From the NCBI GenBank assembly GCA_913061385.1, contig CAJXTM010000192.1:1-6909 (forward strand): 6,909 bases of DNA, read 5' to 3'. The notes below the pieces were generated by a model. It did not search any database and was not told the DNA's origin. It saw only the letters and a list, made by a program, of their open reading frames with translations. Shown piece after piece: positions 1-6,871 of the stretch. Each line of letters starts with the position of its first letter. Within the stretch, counting starts at the first letter, position 1. This DNA comes from an uncultured Rhodopirellula sp. Lineage in GTDB: Bacteria > Planctomycetota > Planctomycetia > Pirellulales > Pirellulaceae. The translations under genes were made by a program, and so were the position numbers.

Positions 1-48
1 TCTACACGTAAGGAGTCGTCGGCAGCGTCAGATGTGTATAAGAGACAG
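1..48 (+). other. Illumina Nextera adapter, left end (not genomic)
   Basis: Bases 16-48 match the Nextera Read 1 transposase adapter: the TCGTCGGCAGCGTC arm at 16-29, then the 19-base mosaic end AGATGTGTATAAGAGACAG at 30-48. Bases 1-7 (TCTACAC) are the end of the P5 flow-cell oligo. Bases 8-15 (GTAAGGAG) match the i5 index sold as S505. The adapter identity comes from memory of the kit sequences; the match is exact over the whole stretch. Genomic DNA starts at 49. The mosaic end supplies a false C-terminus and stop codon to the minus-strand gene that enters it. Confidence 0.98.
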
Positions 49-3000
49 GTTCACCGTTGGGGGTTCGTCCGTGGTTGGAATATTCGGACTAGCCAGTTTA
101 AAGGCGGCACCTGAGCCCTCAACTAAAATGTACTCCGCACCACATTGAAGCTGCCCGAATTGTTCTGTTCGACCTGATGCCCAGCGTACTTGGGCGTCGC
201 CCGTTTCGGTGATTTTACCAGTTCCAATGACAAGTGTGCGTTCACTGCTGCACATATAACCATTGCCGGCAGTAAGTTGGGTGGTGATTTTTTGGTCACC
301 CAGAGGCAGCGTGACAGAAGTACCGATGCCATCCCGTTGACCGGTTGTCGACTTAAGATGCAGTGTGATTTCGTTCCCTGCCTGATTGGTGCGGTTGACC
401 AATAGTGCAAGTGGCTCGTACAGGTGCGAGATCGCAACATCGACGAGCCCATCACGATTTGCATCAAGGGTGACCAAGGCTCGGCCCAAGTGGTTCTTGC
501 TGAAATAGTCACCGATCGTATCTCCAGCGATTTGCTGCCACTTTCCGGTGGTGTCTAGTTCAAGCAGTTGTGCAGGCATCTTGTACGGGACATCTTTTGC
601 CTCAACATCGTCAACATGACCATTGCTGATCAATAGCTCAACGGCTCCGTTGTTGTCGAAGTCGACCCACTCTGTGCCGAATCCGAGCAGGTCCATTGAT
701 GGCTCCGCGAGTCCTCGTTGCACGGTTCGATCGACCCACAGACCCGGCGCTGCCTGTTCGTAGTAGGTGTTGTGATCTCCTGCAAAGTGTGTCAGGAAGA
801 AATCAATGTCCCCATCTCGATCGGGATCACCGACTGCCATTCCCATTGACGCTTGCGACAGTGATCTCCCGCTGAGTCCGAGGCCCCGGATCGCACCCAG
901 ATCAACCATGCCGAATTCTCCGTTGGTGTACTCCCCAGACCAAAATTGATTCACTGTCATGTCGTTTGCGATGTACAGATCGAGTCCTGGACGCTCATCG
1001 AACATGCCAGCAACAATTCCAAGTCCCCGCCCGGGAGAAGTTTGACCAGCCCACTGTGTGGTGATGTCGGTGAAGTTTCCGTTGTTGGAACCACGCCAGA
1101 AATGGTCGGTATCTGCTTCGAAGTCCAACGGTGGGCAAGTGGCTAACCCCCGCGAGTTGCGGCACGCTTGTTGGTAGGGTTTGTCTCCTCCGCAATACGT
1201 CACCTCGTACAAGTCTGCCAGACCATCGCCATTGATGTCTGCAATCAGGCCGCAGGTGGTCCATGAATCACCTTGCAGGCCAACACTGTCAGAGACATCT
1301 GTGAACGTACCATCACCGTTGTTGCGGTACAGGCGATTGCGGCCAATGTTGGCATCGAATAAATCAGGGAAACCATCCGAGTCGTAGTCGCCCACTGCGA
1401 TTCCCTGCCCAAAACCGCGGTCGGAATATTCGGCTTCTGATGTGACCTCAGTGAATTGACCTGCAAGGTTACGCATCAAGCGATTTGGTGATGAGTTGTT
1501 TTGTTTGGGTTGCCCGTCCAGAACTGCCAATGCTAAATCAGGCCAGCCGTCGAGATCAAAGTCGATGACACCCATGCCACCACCCACGCTTTGGTAAATC
1601 CAATGACCGGTTTCGTCTCCCGTGGTAGCAAGATTGCAGATGTGATTTAACCCACGTGCAGATGCTTCATCGCGAAAATGTATCTGTCCTTTTGCAAGGC
1701 TTCTCAAGGCTTCCTTTTGGAATGTGCCGGGACCCCATGTCACACGCGGCAGGTCGCTCAGGTCCAGACGGTTTGCCAGTTTTAGTTCGGGTGATTGCCA
1801 AGGAGTCTGCGCTGTCATCCCAGAACGAATTTTCAGATAACGCTCGCGGGTATCGGTGACCTGATCTTTGGGAAGTGAAACTGCCAGCCTGGCCCACCCC
1901 TCAGCTTCCCATATTCTTCCCATCGAAAGCATCGCGTCAGATACAGCGAATGCAGCTGATTGCGATAAGCCACTTCTTTCCAGATGGGTCTTAACGCTGT
2001 CACGCAGTGCAGTGGCCCGATTGATTTGCGTTGCGACTTCGCTCGCTTCTTTATCCCGTTGCAGTTGCTTCAACGAAAACAACAGATTCGGCAGAGCCTC
2101 AGGATAGCCAGATGAATCAATTCGTATTGCTTCCCAGAAAGCTCTTGCCGCCTCGTCATGTTTTTGTTCATGCATAGCCCAGCAGCCAGCGATCATCCAG
2201 TAATCGGGGACCGCACGAGCAGTTTCAGGAACAGATTGACGCCACTCAGGAAGTGCAGCAAATTCGCCTTCCTGAACTAACGCCAGTCCGTACAACATTT
2301 GTCCTGGTAGGAAATCCGGGTGCTGTCGCACAACCGGTTGCAGCCTTGTTTTGACTTTTGACCATGACAGTTGATTTGCCTCGGCTCGCGCTAAACCGAA
2401 TTGTGGTCTTAAATCACTCGGGTTTTTTGCTAACAGCCTCTGGCACATCTCGCCGTCCGGTTCTACTCGACGCGGATCAGCCAAAACTTGAAGCGTTTCC
2501 GAGTCAGCGCCACCGCGTTTCGCAAAGTCGCGAAGTGCATCAACGCCTTGTTCGGCGACTCCCAGCATGGCAGCCAGTCCCGCCATCTCAGGACCTGCAT
2601 CCGGGTGATTGGGATGCGTTTTAACGCGTTGTTCGAGCACGGCCAAGCAGTCAAACGCACGAGAAGATGCCATCAAACGCATCGCGTACTTCGAGAGAAA
2701 TGGCTCGGTCGGCCGATCAGTACGCCGCAAAACCTCTTCATAGCTCTCGTTGGCCAAGCGATTGTCACCGGTGCTCGCAGCGATGTCTCCCAATGTTTCC
2801 AGACCACGCAAGTCGTCGGGCGCAATCATCAAGTGTCCGCGGATCGCTTTCTCAGCCGCTTTGTAATCTTGGCGTTGGTAAGCAACGACTGCCTTGCGAA
2901 ATAAATTCTCGTTTTCTGAAGGCTTGGAGTCCGCCTTCTTCACCTCTGTCCCCTTGTCCACTGGTTCGGACAATGATCTGTCAGAGTCGCTGCAACCACT

Positions 3001-3093
3001 CCAGATAGCCAACGTTGGCAGCAGAAAAATCGCTACTGTTAGCAGATTCCACCATGCAGTGGGGAGCGTGTTGGGCGGGGGTGCAGGTGTCAA
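49..3093 (-). CDS. TPR and CRTAC1-like (FG-GAP/VCBS, ASPIC/UnbV) lipoprotein, C-terminus cut
   Basis: This encodes a large envelope protein of 1015 genomic residues. Seen in order: a signal peptide with hydrophobic core near residues 17-31 and a lipobox-like W-S-G-C ending at Cys34; a helical TPR-rich region, about 62-420; a propeller entry F-R-D-E-A-S-A-R-G-L at 472-481; and repeated calcium-loop motifs of FG-GAP/VCBS type (D-x-D-x-D-G-x-x-D or close) at 511, 569, 619, 756, 811 and 877. Next comes an ASPIC/UnbV domain, about 910-992, with G-I-G-T-S-V-T, G-N-G-Y and V-R-W-A-S-G. Cys634, Cys644 and Cys653 fall where family members often carry cysteines. The family is known from animal CRTAC1 and many planctomycete proteins; its biochemical role is poorly defined, so ligand or matrix binding is inference. 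The start is TTG at 3093: an in-frame stop lies at 3097-3099 and no ATG occurs before residue 88, which would lose the signal peptide. Six further residues (LSLIHI) and the stop at 28-30 are adapter. Probably only a few native residues are missing. Confidence 0.93.
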
Positions 3094-3255
3094 CGCTCAA
3101 TTTCCAAACGGTCGTGAAGGATGAAACTTGGAATCGTCATGCCTAAGACATTGACGGCAGCAACGTAGTAAACGAACATTAAGGCATTGCGTTTATACGC
3201 AATACGGCTCGCAGCATTACTTTTTCGACCTTACTTCAACATTGTAGGCAATAAC
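3094..3255. promoter_or_regulatory. Divergent intergenic region with presumed promoters
   Basis: This 162-bp spacer separates the minus-strand CRTAC1-like gene from the plus-strand lipoprotein gene, so it should hold promoters for both. On the plus strand, TTGACG at 3151-3156 matches five of six bases of a sigma-70 -35 element, but no convincing -10 follows at 16-18 bp; the nearest are GAACAT and AACATT around 3174-3180. No clear promoter was found for the minus strand. AGG at 3246-3248, seven bases before the ATG at 3256, is a modest ribosome-binding signal. The promoter role is inferred from gene orientation. Confidence 0.4.
3186..3203. repeat. 7-bp perfect inverted repeat in the lipoprotein leader
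   Basis: ATTGCGT (3186-3192) and ACGCAAT (3197-3203) are perfect reverse complements around the four-base centre TTAT. The element sits 53 bp before the ATG of the small lipoprotein gene, inside the divergent region. It could be an operator half-site pair or a small leader hairpin. No T-tract follows, so it is not a terminator. A 7-bp palindrome can also occur by chance. Confidence 0.35.
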
Positions 3256-3459
3256 ATGACCCGTCAAATTTCGTTTCTGTTCTCATCCGCAATTCTTGCT
3301 TCCATGTTCACATTCGTCGGTTGTGGCGGAACAGGTGGCGAAGCTGAATTCATTCCGCCAACGGATGAGGTGACAGCTGAAGAACTTCAGGAAGCTGAGG
3401 ATTACGAAGCTCAGATGAATGCAGATTCCGAGCGGCAGCAGAGCGAAGGCTCAAGGTAG
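3256..3459 (+). CDS. Small acidic lipoprotein, 67 aa, upstream of the prepilin gene
   Basis: The product has a short n-region (MTRQ), a hydrophobic stretch at about residues 5-21 and a lipobox-like F-V-G-C with Cys23 as the predicted lipidated residue. A mature part of only about 45 residues follows. It begins with a Gly-rich stretch, then I-P-P-T, and then a strongly acidic, Glu/Gln-rich helix-like segment (about 38-65) without further cysteines or known motifs. The frame is open from a TTG at 3187, but the ATG at 3256 is preferred because it puts a normal-length signal peptide in front of the lipobox and has AGG seven bases upstream. The gene lies 267 bp ahead of the DUF1559 gene on the same strand, with a strong terminator between them. 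From general knowledge, tiny lipoproteins of this sort often sit beside DUF1559 genes in planctomycetes. I do not recognise a function. Confidence 0.82.
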   Translation: MTRQISFLFSSAILASMFTFVGCGGTGGEAEFIPPTDEVTAEELQEAEDYEAQMNADSERQQSEGSR

Positions 3460-3491
3460 ACGTCATCCATACGACCCTTCATTGTTTTACG

Positions 3492-3520
3492 AACCACCCC
3501 TCCAATGGGGTGGTTTTTTT
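3492..3520 (+). terminator. Rho-independent terminator after the small lipoprotein gene
   Basis: A perfect 9-bp stem is formed by AACCACCCC (3492-3500) and GGGGTGGTT (3507-3515), with the six-base loop TCCAAT. A run of seven T (3514-3520) follows and overlaps the stem end. It begins 32 bp after the lipoprotein stop, so most transcripts should end before the prepilin gene. Confidence 0.93.
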
Positions 3521-3595
3521 ATCGGCAGTCGCACTCTTTCGACGGGTTGGGGGTTGTCAGGCTCCTAAGAACGAAGAATTCGTGTGGGATTTCTG

Positions 3596-3624
3596 TTGCA
3601 TTTAATGCTGTGCGTCTTTACATT
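3596..3624 (+). promoter_or_regulatory. Weak candidate promoter for the prepilin gene
   Basis: TTGCAT (3596-3601) and TACATT (3619-3624) are separated by exactly 17 bp. The match to sigma-70 consensus is only three of six at -35 and four of six at -10. Placement is reasonable: downstream of the preceding terminator and about 100 bp before the ATG at 3727, which would leave the hairpin at 3640-3679 inside the 5' leader. The call rests mainly on spacing and position. Confidence 0.25.
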
Positions 3625-3639
3625 CTGTTAACGGATGCG

Positions 3640-3679
3640 AAAGGTAGAATCGATTCCATTACGGAGCGAATCTACCTTT
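3640..3679 (+). promoter_or_regulatory. Imperfect 13-bp hairpin in the prepilin gene leader
   Basis: AAAGGTAGAATCG (3640-3652) pairs with CGAATCTACCTTT (3667-3679) with one mismatch. The 14-base loop can fold further through TCC (3655-3657) with GGA (3663-3665). There is no T-tract after it (TAGGTCTTAACG follows), so it is not a standard terminator. It ends 47 bp before the start codon. It could stabilise the mRNA, control translation or bind a regulator; the complementarity is seen, the role is inference. Confidence 0.5.
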
Positions 3680-3715
3680 AGGTCTTAACGTTTTCATCAA
3701 TTTTGTCTTAGTTTC

Positions 3716-3720
3716 GGGAG
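3716..3720 (+). promoter_or_regulatory. Ribosome binding site of the prepilin gene
   Basis: GGGAG lies six bases upstream of the ATG at 3727. It is the clearest Shine-Dalgarno-like sequence in the window, and it fixes the start that places the prepilin cleavage glycine at residue 10. Confidence 0.6.
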
Positions 3721-3726
3721 TTTTCT

Positions 3727-4956
3727 ATGTACTCAAATCGTACTCGACGGCAGGGTTTCACCCTCGTTGAGTTGTTGGTGGTCATTGCGATCATCGGTGT
3801 GCTGGTGGGGCTTTTGCTTCCCGCAGTGCAGGCTGCCCGCGAGGCGGCAAGGCGCATGAGTTGCAGTAACAATTTCAAGCAAATTGGACTCGGCTTGCAC
3901 AACTACCACTCGGCTTACAAAAATTTGCCAATGAACGGTGGTGGAACGACGTTCCAAGGGTCCAACGGCAATCAGAGCAACCGTCTCTGGTTGAGCTGGA
4001 TGATTGGTACTCTCCCGTTCGTTGAGCAGCAGGCATTGTGGGAGCAAATCTCCAATCCGCTCGCTGTCAACCGAAATGGTTCAACCCGGAACCCACCTTG
4101 GCCAGCGATGGGGCCAAACCCTTGGAGCCAAGACTACCAGCCTTGGCTGACTCAGGTTCCAACCTTCCGTTGCCCAAGCGATCCGACGCAACCCGTCAAC
4201 TATCGAGTTGCATTCAACAACTATTCAGCTTGTGCTGGGGATGCATTTTTCGAGCAGGCACACGGCGGTATCGATGATAACGGTAACGCTTCAGGCAGTG
4301 GTGGTTGGGGTGAGGAAAGTACTGAGCGTTGGGCACGTGGTGTCTTCCGAGCACGTCACTTCACTAAGTTCCGTGACATCACCGATGGCCTTTCCAACAC
4401 CATCATGTGCGGTGAGAACGTTGTTGGTGCACGTGATTTGCGTGCATCTGCAACAATCATCGCTGCAGACAATGCATCATGGGATCGACCACCTTCCTAT
4501 TGGAAGCAGTACTTGGATCCTGAGCGACCTGGCTACATCAACAGCAATACCGGCACTGGTGGTTTGAATCGTTGTGGTGGTAAGCCTTGTTATGAGGGTA
4601 ACGCTAACCATCAACGTGGGCGTCGTTGGTCCGATGGTCGTCCTGAGTTCAGTACTTTCCAGACCATTACTCCACCCAACAGCTACAACATTCAGCGTTG
4701 GCACGGTCGTAGTGGTGCCTACTGTGCATCGAGTTATCACCAAGGTGGTGCTCATATTTTGCTGGCAGACGGTGCTGTAAACTTCATCACCGACTCAATT
4801 GAGGCTGGTGATCAAAATCACGTCGCTTATGGCCGTGACAACGGTGATGGACGTGGTTGGGAAGGTGGCGCCGGCCGTGAAAGTCCATACGGACTTTGGG
4901 GAGCCCTCGGCACCAAAAATGGCAAGGAAACCATCGAAGAGCAGTTGAATCAGTAA
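3727..4956 (+). CDS. DUF1559 prepilin-type protein with H-X9-DG motif
   Basis: This 409-residue, full-length protein starts with a textbook type IV prepilin leader. A basic n-region (R6, R8, R9... NRTRRQ) leads to the cleavage site G10|F11-T-L-V-E15, with the conserved Glu at +5, followed by a hydrophobic helix to about residue 35 and then QAAREAARRMSC. The body shows DUF1559 landmarks: Q-I-G-L-G-L-H-N-Y-H (52-61), C-P-S-D-P (149-153), S-A-C-A-G-D (167-172), D-I-T-D-G-L-S-N-T-I (217-226) followed by G-E (229-230), the H-X9-DG motif (H338 to D348-G349), and the tail Y-G-L-W-G-A-L-G-T (388-396). The protein is expected to be processed by a prepilin peptidase and inserted as a pseudopilin-like envelope protein. 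Family members are present in very large numbers in planctomycetes, and their individual functions are largely unknown. It is a single-gene unit: its own GGGAG ribosome site, a terminator before it and another 36 bp after its stop. No frameshift or missing motif is seen. Confidence 0.97.
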   Translation: MYSNRTRRQGFTLVELLVVIAIIGVLVGLLLPAVQAAREAARRMSCSNNFKQIGLGLHNYHSAYKNLPMNGGGTTFQGSNGNQSNRLWLSWMIGTLPFVEQQALWEQISNPLAVNRNGSTRNPPWPAMGPNPWSQDYQPWLTQVPTFRCPSDPTQPVNYRVAFNNYSACAGDAFFEQAHGGIDDNGNASGSGGWGEESTERWARGVFRARHFTKFRDITDGLSNTIMCGENVVGARDLRASATIIAADNASWDRPPSYWKQYLDPERPGYINSNTGTGGLNRCGGKPCYEGNANHQRGRRWSDGRPEFSTFQTITPPNSYNIQRWHGRSGAYCASSYHQGGAHILLADGAVNFITDSIEAGDQNHVAYGRDNGDGRGWEGGAGRESPYGLWGALGTKNGKETIEEQLNQ

Positions 4957-4991
4957 TCGATTCCTGATTTTCAGTTCCTGAATTACATCTG

Positions 4992-5028
4992 AAACGGGTG
5001 TGGCTGCATCAGCCACACCCGTTTTTTT
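4992..5028 (+). terminator. Strong Rho-independent terminator after the prepilin gene
   Basis: A perfect 14-bp stem is formed by AAACGGGTGTGGCT (4992-5005) and AGCCACACCCGTTT (5011-5024) around the five-base loop GCATC. The T-run extends to 5028. It starts 36 bp after the stop codon at 4954-4956. The A-tract on the 5' side is short, so activity is mainly expected on the plus strand. Confidence 0.96.
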
Positions 5029-5064
5029 ATGTTTTAACCAAACCATTTGGTTCGACGGTGCGTC

Positions 5065-5144
5065 CTCAGAAAAGCGCGTCCTCAGAAAAACGCGGGCTCA
5101 GAAAAACGCGGGCTCAGAAAAGCGTGGGCTCAGAAAAGCGTGGG
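5065..5144. repeat. Tandem array of five 16-bp units
   Basis: Five contiguous units start at 5065, 5081, 5097, 5113 and 5129, all exactly 16 bp long, with consensus CTCAGAAAARCGYGGG. Unit 1 ends GCGCGTC. Units 2 and 3 are identical (AACGCGGG ending). Units 4 and 5 are identical (AGCGTGGG ending). A degenerate half unit (GTGCGTC, 5058-5064) precedes the array. The period is not a multiple of three, and the array lies between a terminator and the next gene, so it is non-coding. Open frames that cross it (serine-glutamate-lysine-arginine-rich) are by-products of the repeat. The function is unknown. Confidence 0.93.
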
Positions 5145-5355
5145 ATGCAGTCCATGTTGTCGATGTGCAGGCCGCATGGTGGTTGGGCTGCAAACAAAAA
5201 AACTGCCAGCACGATTGTATGCGTGTTGAACCGTGCCAAGTGTGCAGGCCCGAGGGTCAAGGACCACGGTTGGACATAGCCTGTACAATAGAAGTCCCCG
5301 GAAAGCATATCGGCTAAGTCAACCACGAGAGTGCCTCTTCTATCCACCCACGCGA
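5145..5355. other. Remainder of the 399-bp gap before the second CRTAC1-like gene
   Basis: This completes the non-coding stretch 4957-5355, which holds the terminator and the 16-bp array in its first half. In this second half I see no convincing gene, RNA or promoter. TACAAT at 5284-5289 resembles a -10 element but has no -35 partner at normal spacing. The frame of the downstream gene is open back to the stop at 5227-5229, but the peptide upstream of 5356 has no signal-like features. The promoter of the downstream gene should lie here, by position only. Confidence 0.4.
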
Positions 5356-5377
5356 ATGTCCTATCCACGCAAATGTT
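5340..5377. repeat. Imperfect tandem duplication across the start of the second CRTAC1-like gene
   Basis: CTATCC...ACGCGAATGT (5340-5359) is followed at once by CTATCCACGCAAATGT (5361-5376, allowing one base). The second copy lacks four bases (ACCC) and has one substitution. Each copy contains an ATG (5356 and 5373), and the second is out of frame. This makes the choice of start codon for the downstream gene uncertain. Confidence 0.5.
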
Positions 5378-6871
5378 TCCGAGCAATGAATCGATGGCCG
5401 CAAGTGTGCCTCTGTGTATGCCTCTGTGTATGCCTAGTGTGGGCTGCTCCGGGTTGCGATTCCGAACCCGTGGCAGGTACAGATCCGGGTGATCAGCTAC
5501 CCTTGGCTCAAGGTGGCAACGAGGTCGATGCGGCCGACCTTGTCGTGGGTGATTCGGAAAAGGCAGGAGATCCCGGATTCAGTCGTGAGAGTGCTCTAAC
5601 GGCAGCGGACGATTCGATGCGTGCCGGTCAGACACAGAGGGCGATCAGTGAATTACAGCGTGTATTACTGGCAGATCCTAACGATGCCGAAGTCCTGTTC
5701 CGCTTGGCAAATGTCCAGGCGAGCCTCGGTGAGGTGGCGATTGCAGTGGAACTGTTGGGGGCCATTCCAGAAGACCACCCTCAGGCAGGGCTGGCGGCTT
5801 TGGGACAGGCTGCCGATTGGTCCATGCAGTTGGAACGCTTTGAAGAGGCCGAGCGGCTTTACCGCAAGGTGTTAGCCCGCGCCCCCGAGGCTGCGGTGGT
5901 GCATCGTCAGTTGGCGTTCCTATACAACCGGCAGGGCAGACGCCATGAGGCCGCTGTTCATCTGCAGGAACTCTGTCGACTCGGGAATGTTCAACAAGAC
6001 GAATTACATGCCATGATGGTGCTGGGGCATGCAATCTTTGATGACCCGAACAGTGCAACCCCGCGGAAAAAAGCGTACTTTCCCATCGGGCCGGCTGCAG
6101 AAGCAAGAATGCTGTACACAGCTAGTCGATATCAGGAAGCCTTGGCAGTGCTTGATCCGGCTGTACGAGCAGGTGAAGTACCGCCCTCGATTCTCGCGTT
6201 TTATGGATTGCTCTCGGTTGAGTCACAAGACGAGCAACGTTTTCAATGGTGGTTAGCACGTGCTGATGCATCGGTACAGGAGTATGCCGAGTATTGGGCT
6301 GCGGTTGGTACTCATCTGTTGAGTCAGCGCAGGTTCTCCGAAGCGATTCGAGCTTTTGCTGAGTCGTTAAATCGTGATTCCACGGACATTGCCTCCATGC
6401 GTCGTATCAATCAGTCGTTGACCGCCTTGGGGCAGCAGGAAGCTGCGGACAAGTGGATTGACCGGTATGTTGTGCAACGCGATGTGACACTAGCCAGCAA
6501 CGCGATTGGTGAGTCAGGCCCGCCTTCGGTTGATTCGTATCGAACTGTGGCTGAAGGACTCGACAAGTTGAATCGTCCCCTCGAAGCAATGACTTGGCGA
6601 TTATTCGAGGCATTCCAGAGAAAGGCGAGTCGAGAAGAAGTCGAAGCCCTCAACCAGCAAAGAATGAAACTGGCTGCCTCTGAACAAGCGTTTCCAGGCG
6701 AAGCCGAGCGGATGTGCGGAATCTCTCGCGAACAATATCCATTACCTAAAATGGAGATACCAGAACTCTCGTCTGTAACGCTGCCCGCCGCTGGTGAAAT
6801 TCCCACAGAGTCGTTTGTAGCCCCTGTGTTCAAGAATGTCGCAACCGAAGTTGGGCTTGATCACAATTATC
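5356..6871 (+). CDS. TPR-rich lipoprotein, CRTAC1-like, N-terminal part (3' end cut)
   Basis: Five hundred and five complete genomic codons are present, and the gene continues past the insert end. Numbering from ATG 5356: a basic n-region, a very unusual hydrophobic core of alternating Cys and Leu/Val (18-28), and A-P-G-C with predicted lipidated Cys34. An acidic linker follows, to about 72. A helical TPR-rich region spans about 78-420, with clear TPR-like pairs near 80-112, 150-215 and 312-372. A Pro-rich stretch leads to V-F-K-N-V-A-T-E-V-G-L-D-H (491-503), the typical entry to a CRTAC1-type propeller. The missing part should hold FG-GAP/VCBS repeats and ASPIC/UnbV; this is inferred from the paralogue on the minus strand. 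Shared landmarks are Y-W (313-314 here, 298-299 there), R-x-x-E-A-x-x-W (407-414 here, 393-400 there) and the propeller entry. ATG 5386 (residue 11) is an equally good start, giving a shorter signal peptide; neither has a good ribosome site. Everything from residue 506 onward (P-VSYTHLTLPT...) is adapter translation. Confidence 0.9.
5407..5435 (+). repeat. In-frame 12-bp repeat inside the signal peptide
   Basis: TGCCTCTGTGTA occurs at 5407-5418 and again at 5419-5430, and the third copy is partial (TGCCT, 5431-5435). Twelve bases equal four codons, so the repeat encodes C-L-C-V twice within the hydrophobic core. It is probably a slippage-prone coding microrepeat, since gain or loss of a unit keeps the frame and only changes signal peptide length. 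Confidence 0.85.

Noticed and set aside
2488..2904. Plus-strand frame of 138 codons opposite the TPR region of the first gene
   Set aside because: The minus-strand reading is uninterrupted for over 1000 codons with clear domains; this frame is a shadow.
3061..3085. G-quadruplex at the start of the first gene
   Set aside because: Only three runs of three or more G are present, unevenly spaced. The G-richness reflects proline codons on the opposite strand.
3187..3255. Longer form of the small lipoprotein starting at TTG 3187
   Set aside because: It would put 23 extra residues before a normal signal peptide and overlap the palindrome. ATG 3256 has an upstream AGG and gives a standard-length signal.
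5065..5144. CRISPR array
   Set aside because: Units are contiguous 16-mers without spacers and no cas gene is nearby.
5284..5289. TACAAT as a -10 promoter element of the last gene
   Set aside because: No -35-like hexamer occurs 16-18 bp upstream, and the extended -10 TG is not correctly spaced.
5047..5317. Overlapping small reading frames of 60-105 codons rich in Ser-Glu-Lys-Arg across the repeat array
   Set aside because: All three forward frames are open only because the 16-bp unit lacks stops. The peptides are frame-shifted versions of one repeat, with no signal or ribosome site.
5678..6106. Antisense frame of 142 codons within the last gene
   Set aside because: It is a shadow of the long plus-strand frame, which shows a signal peptide, TPR pattern and family landmarks. 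The antisense peptide is Pro/Arg/His-rich without recognisable domains.
6411..6833. Antisense frame of 140 codons near the right end
   Set aside because: It lies wholly inside the TPR-rich coding region on the other strand and has no recognisable motif.
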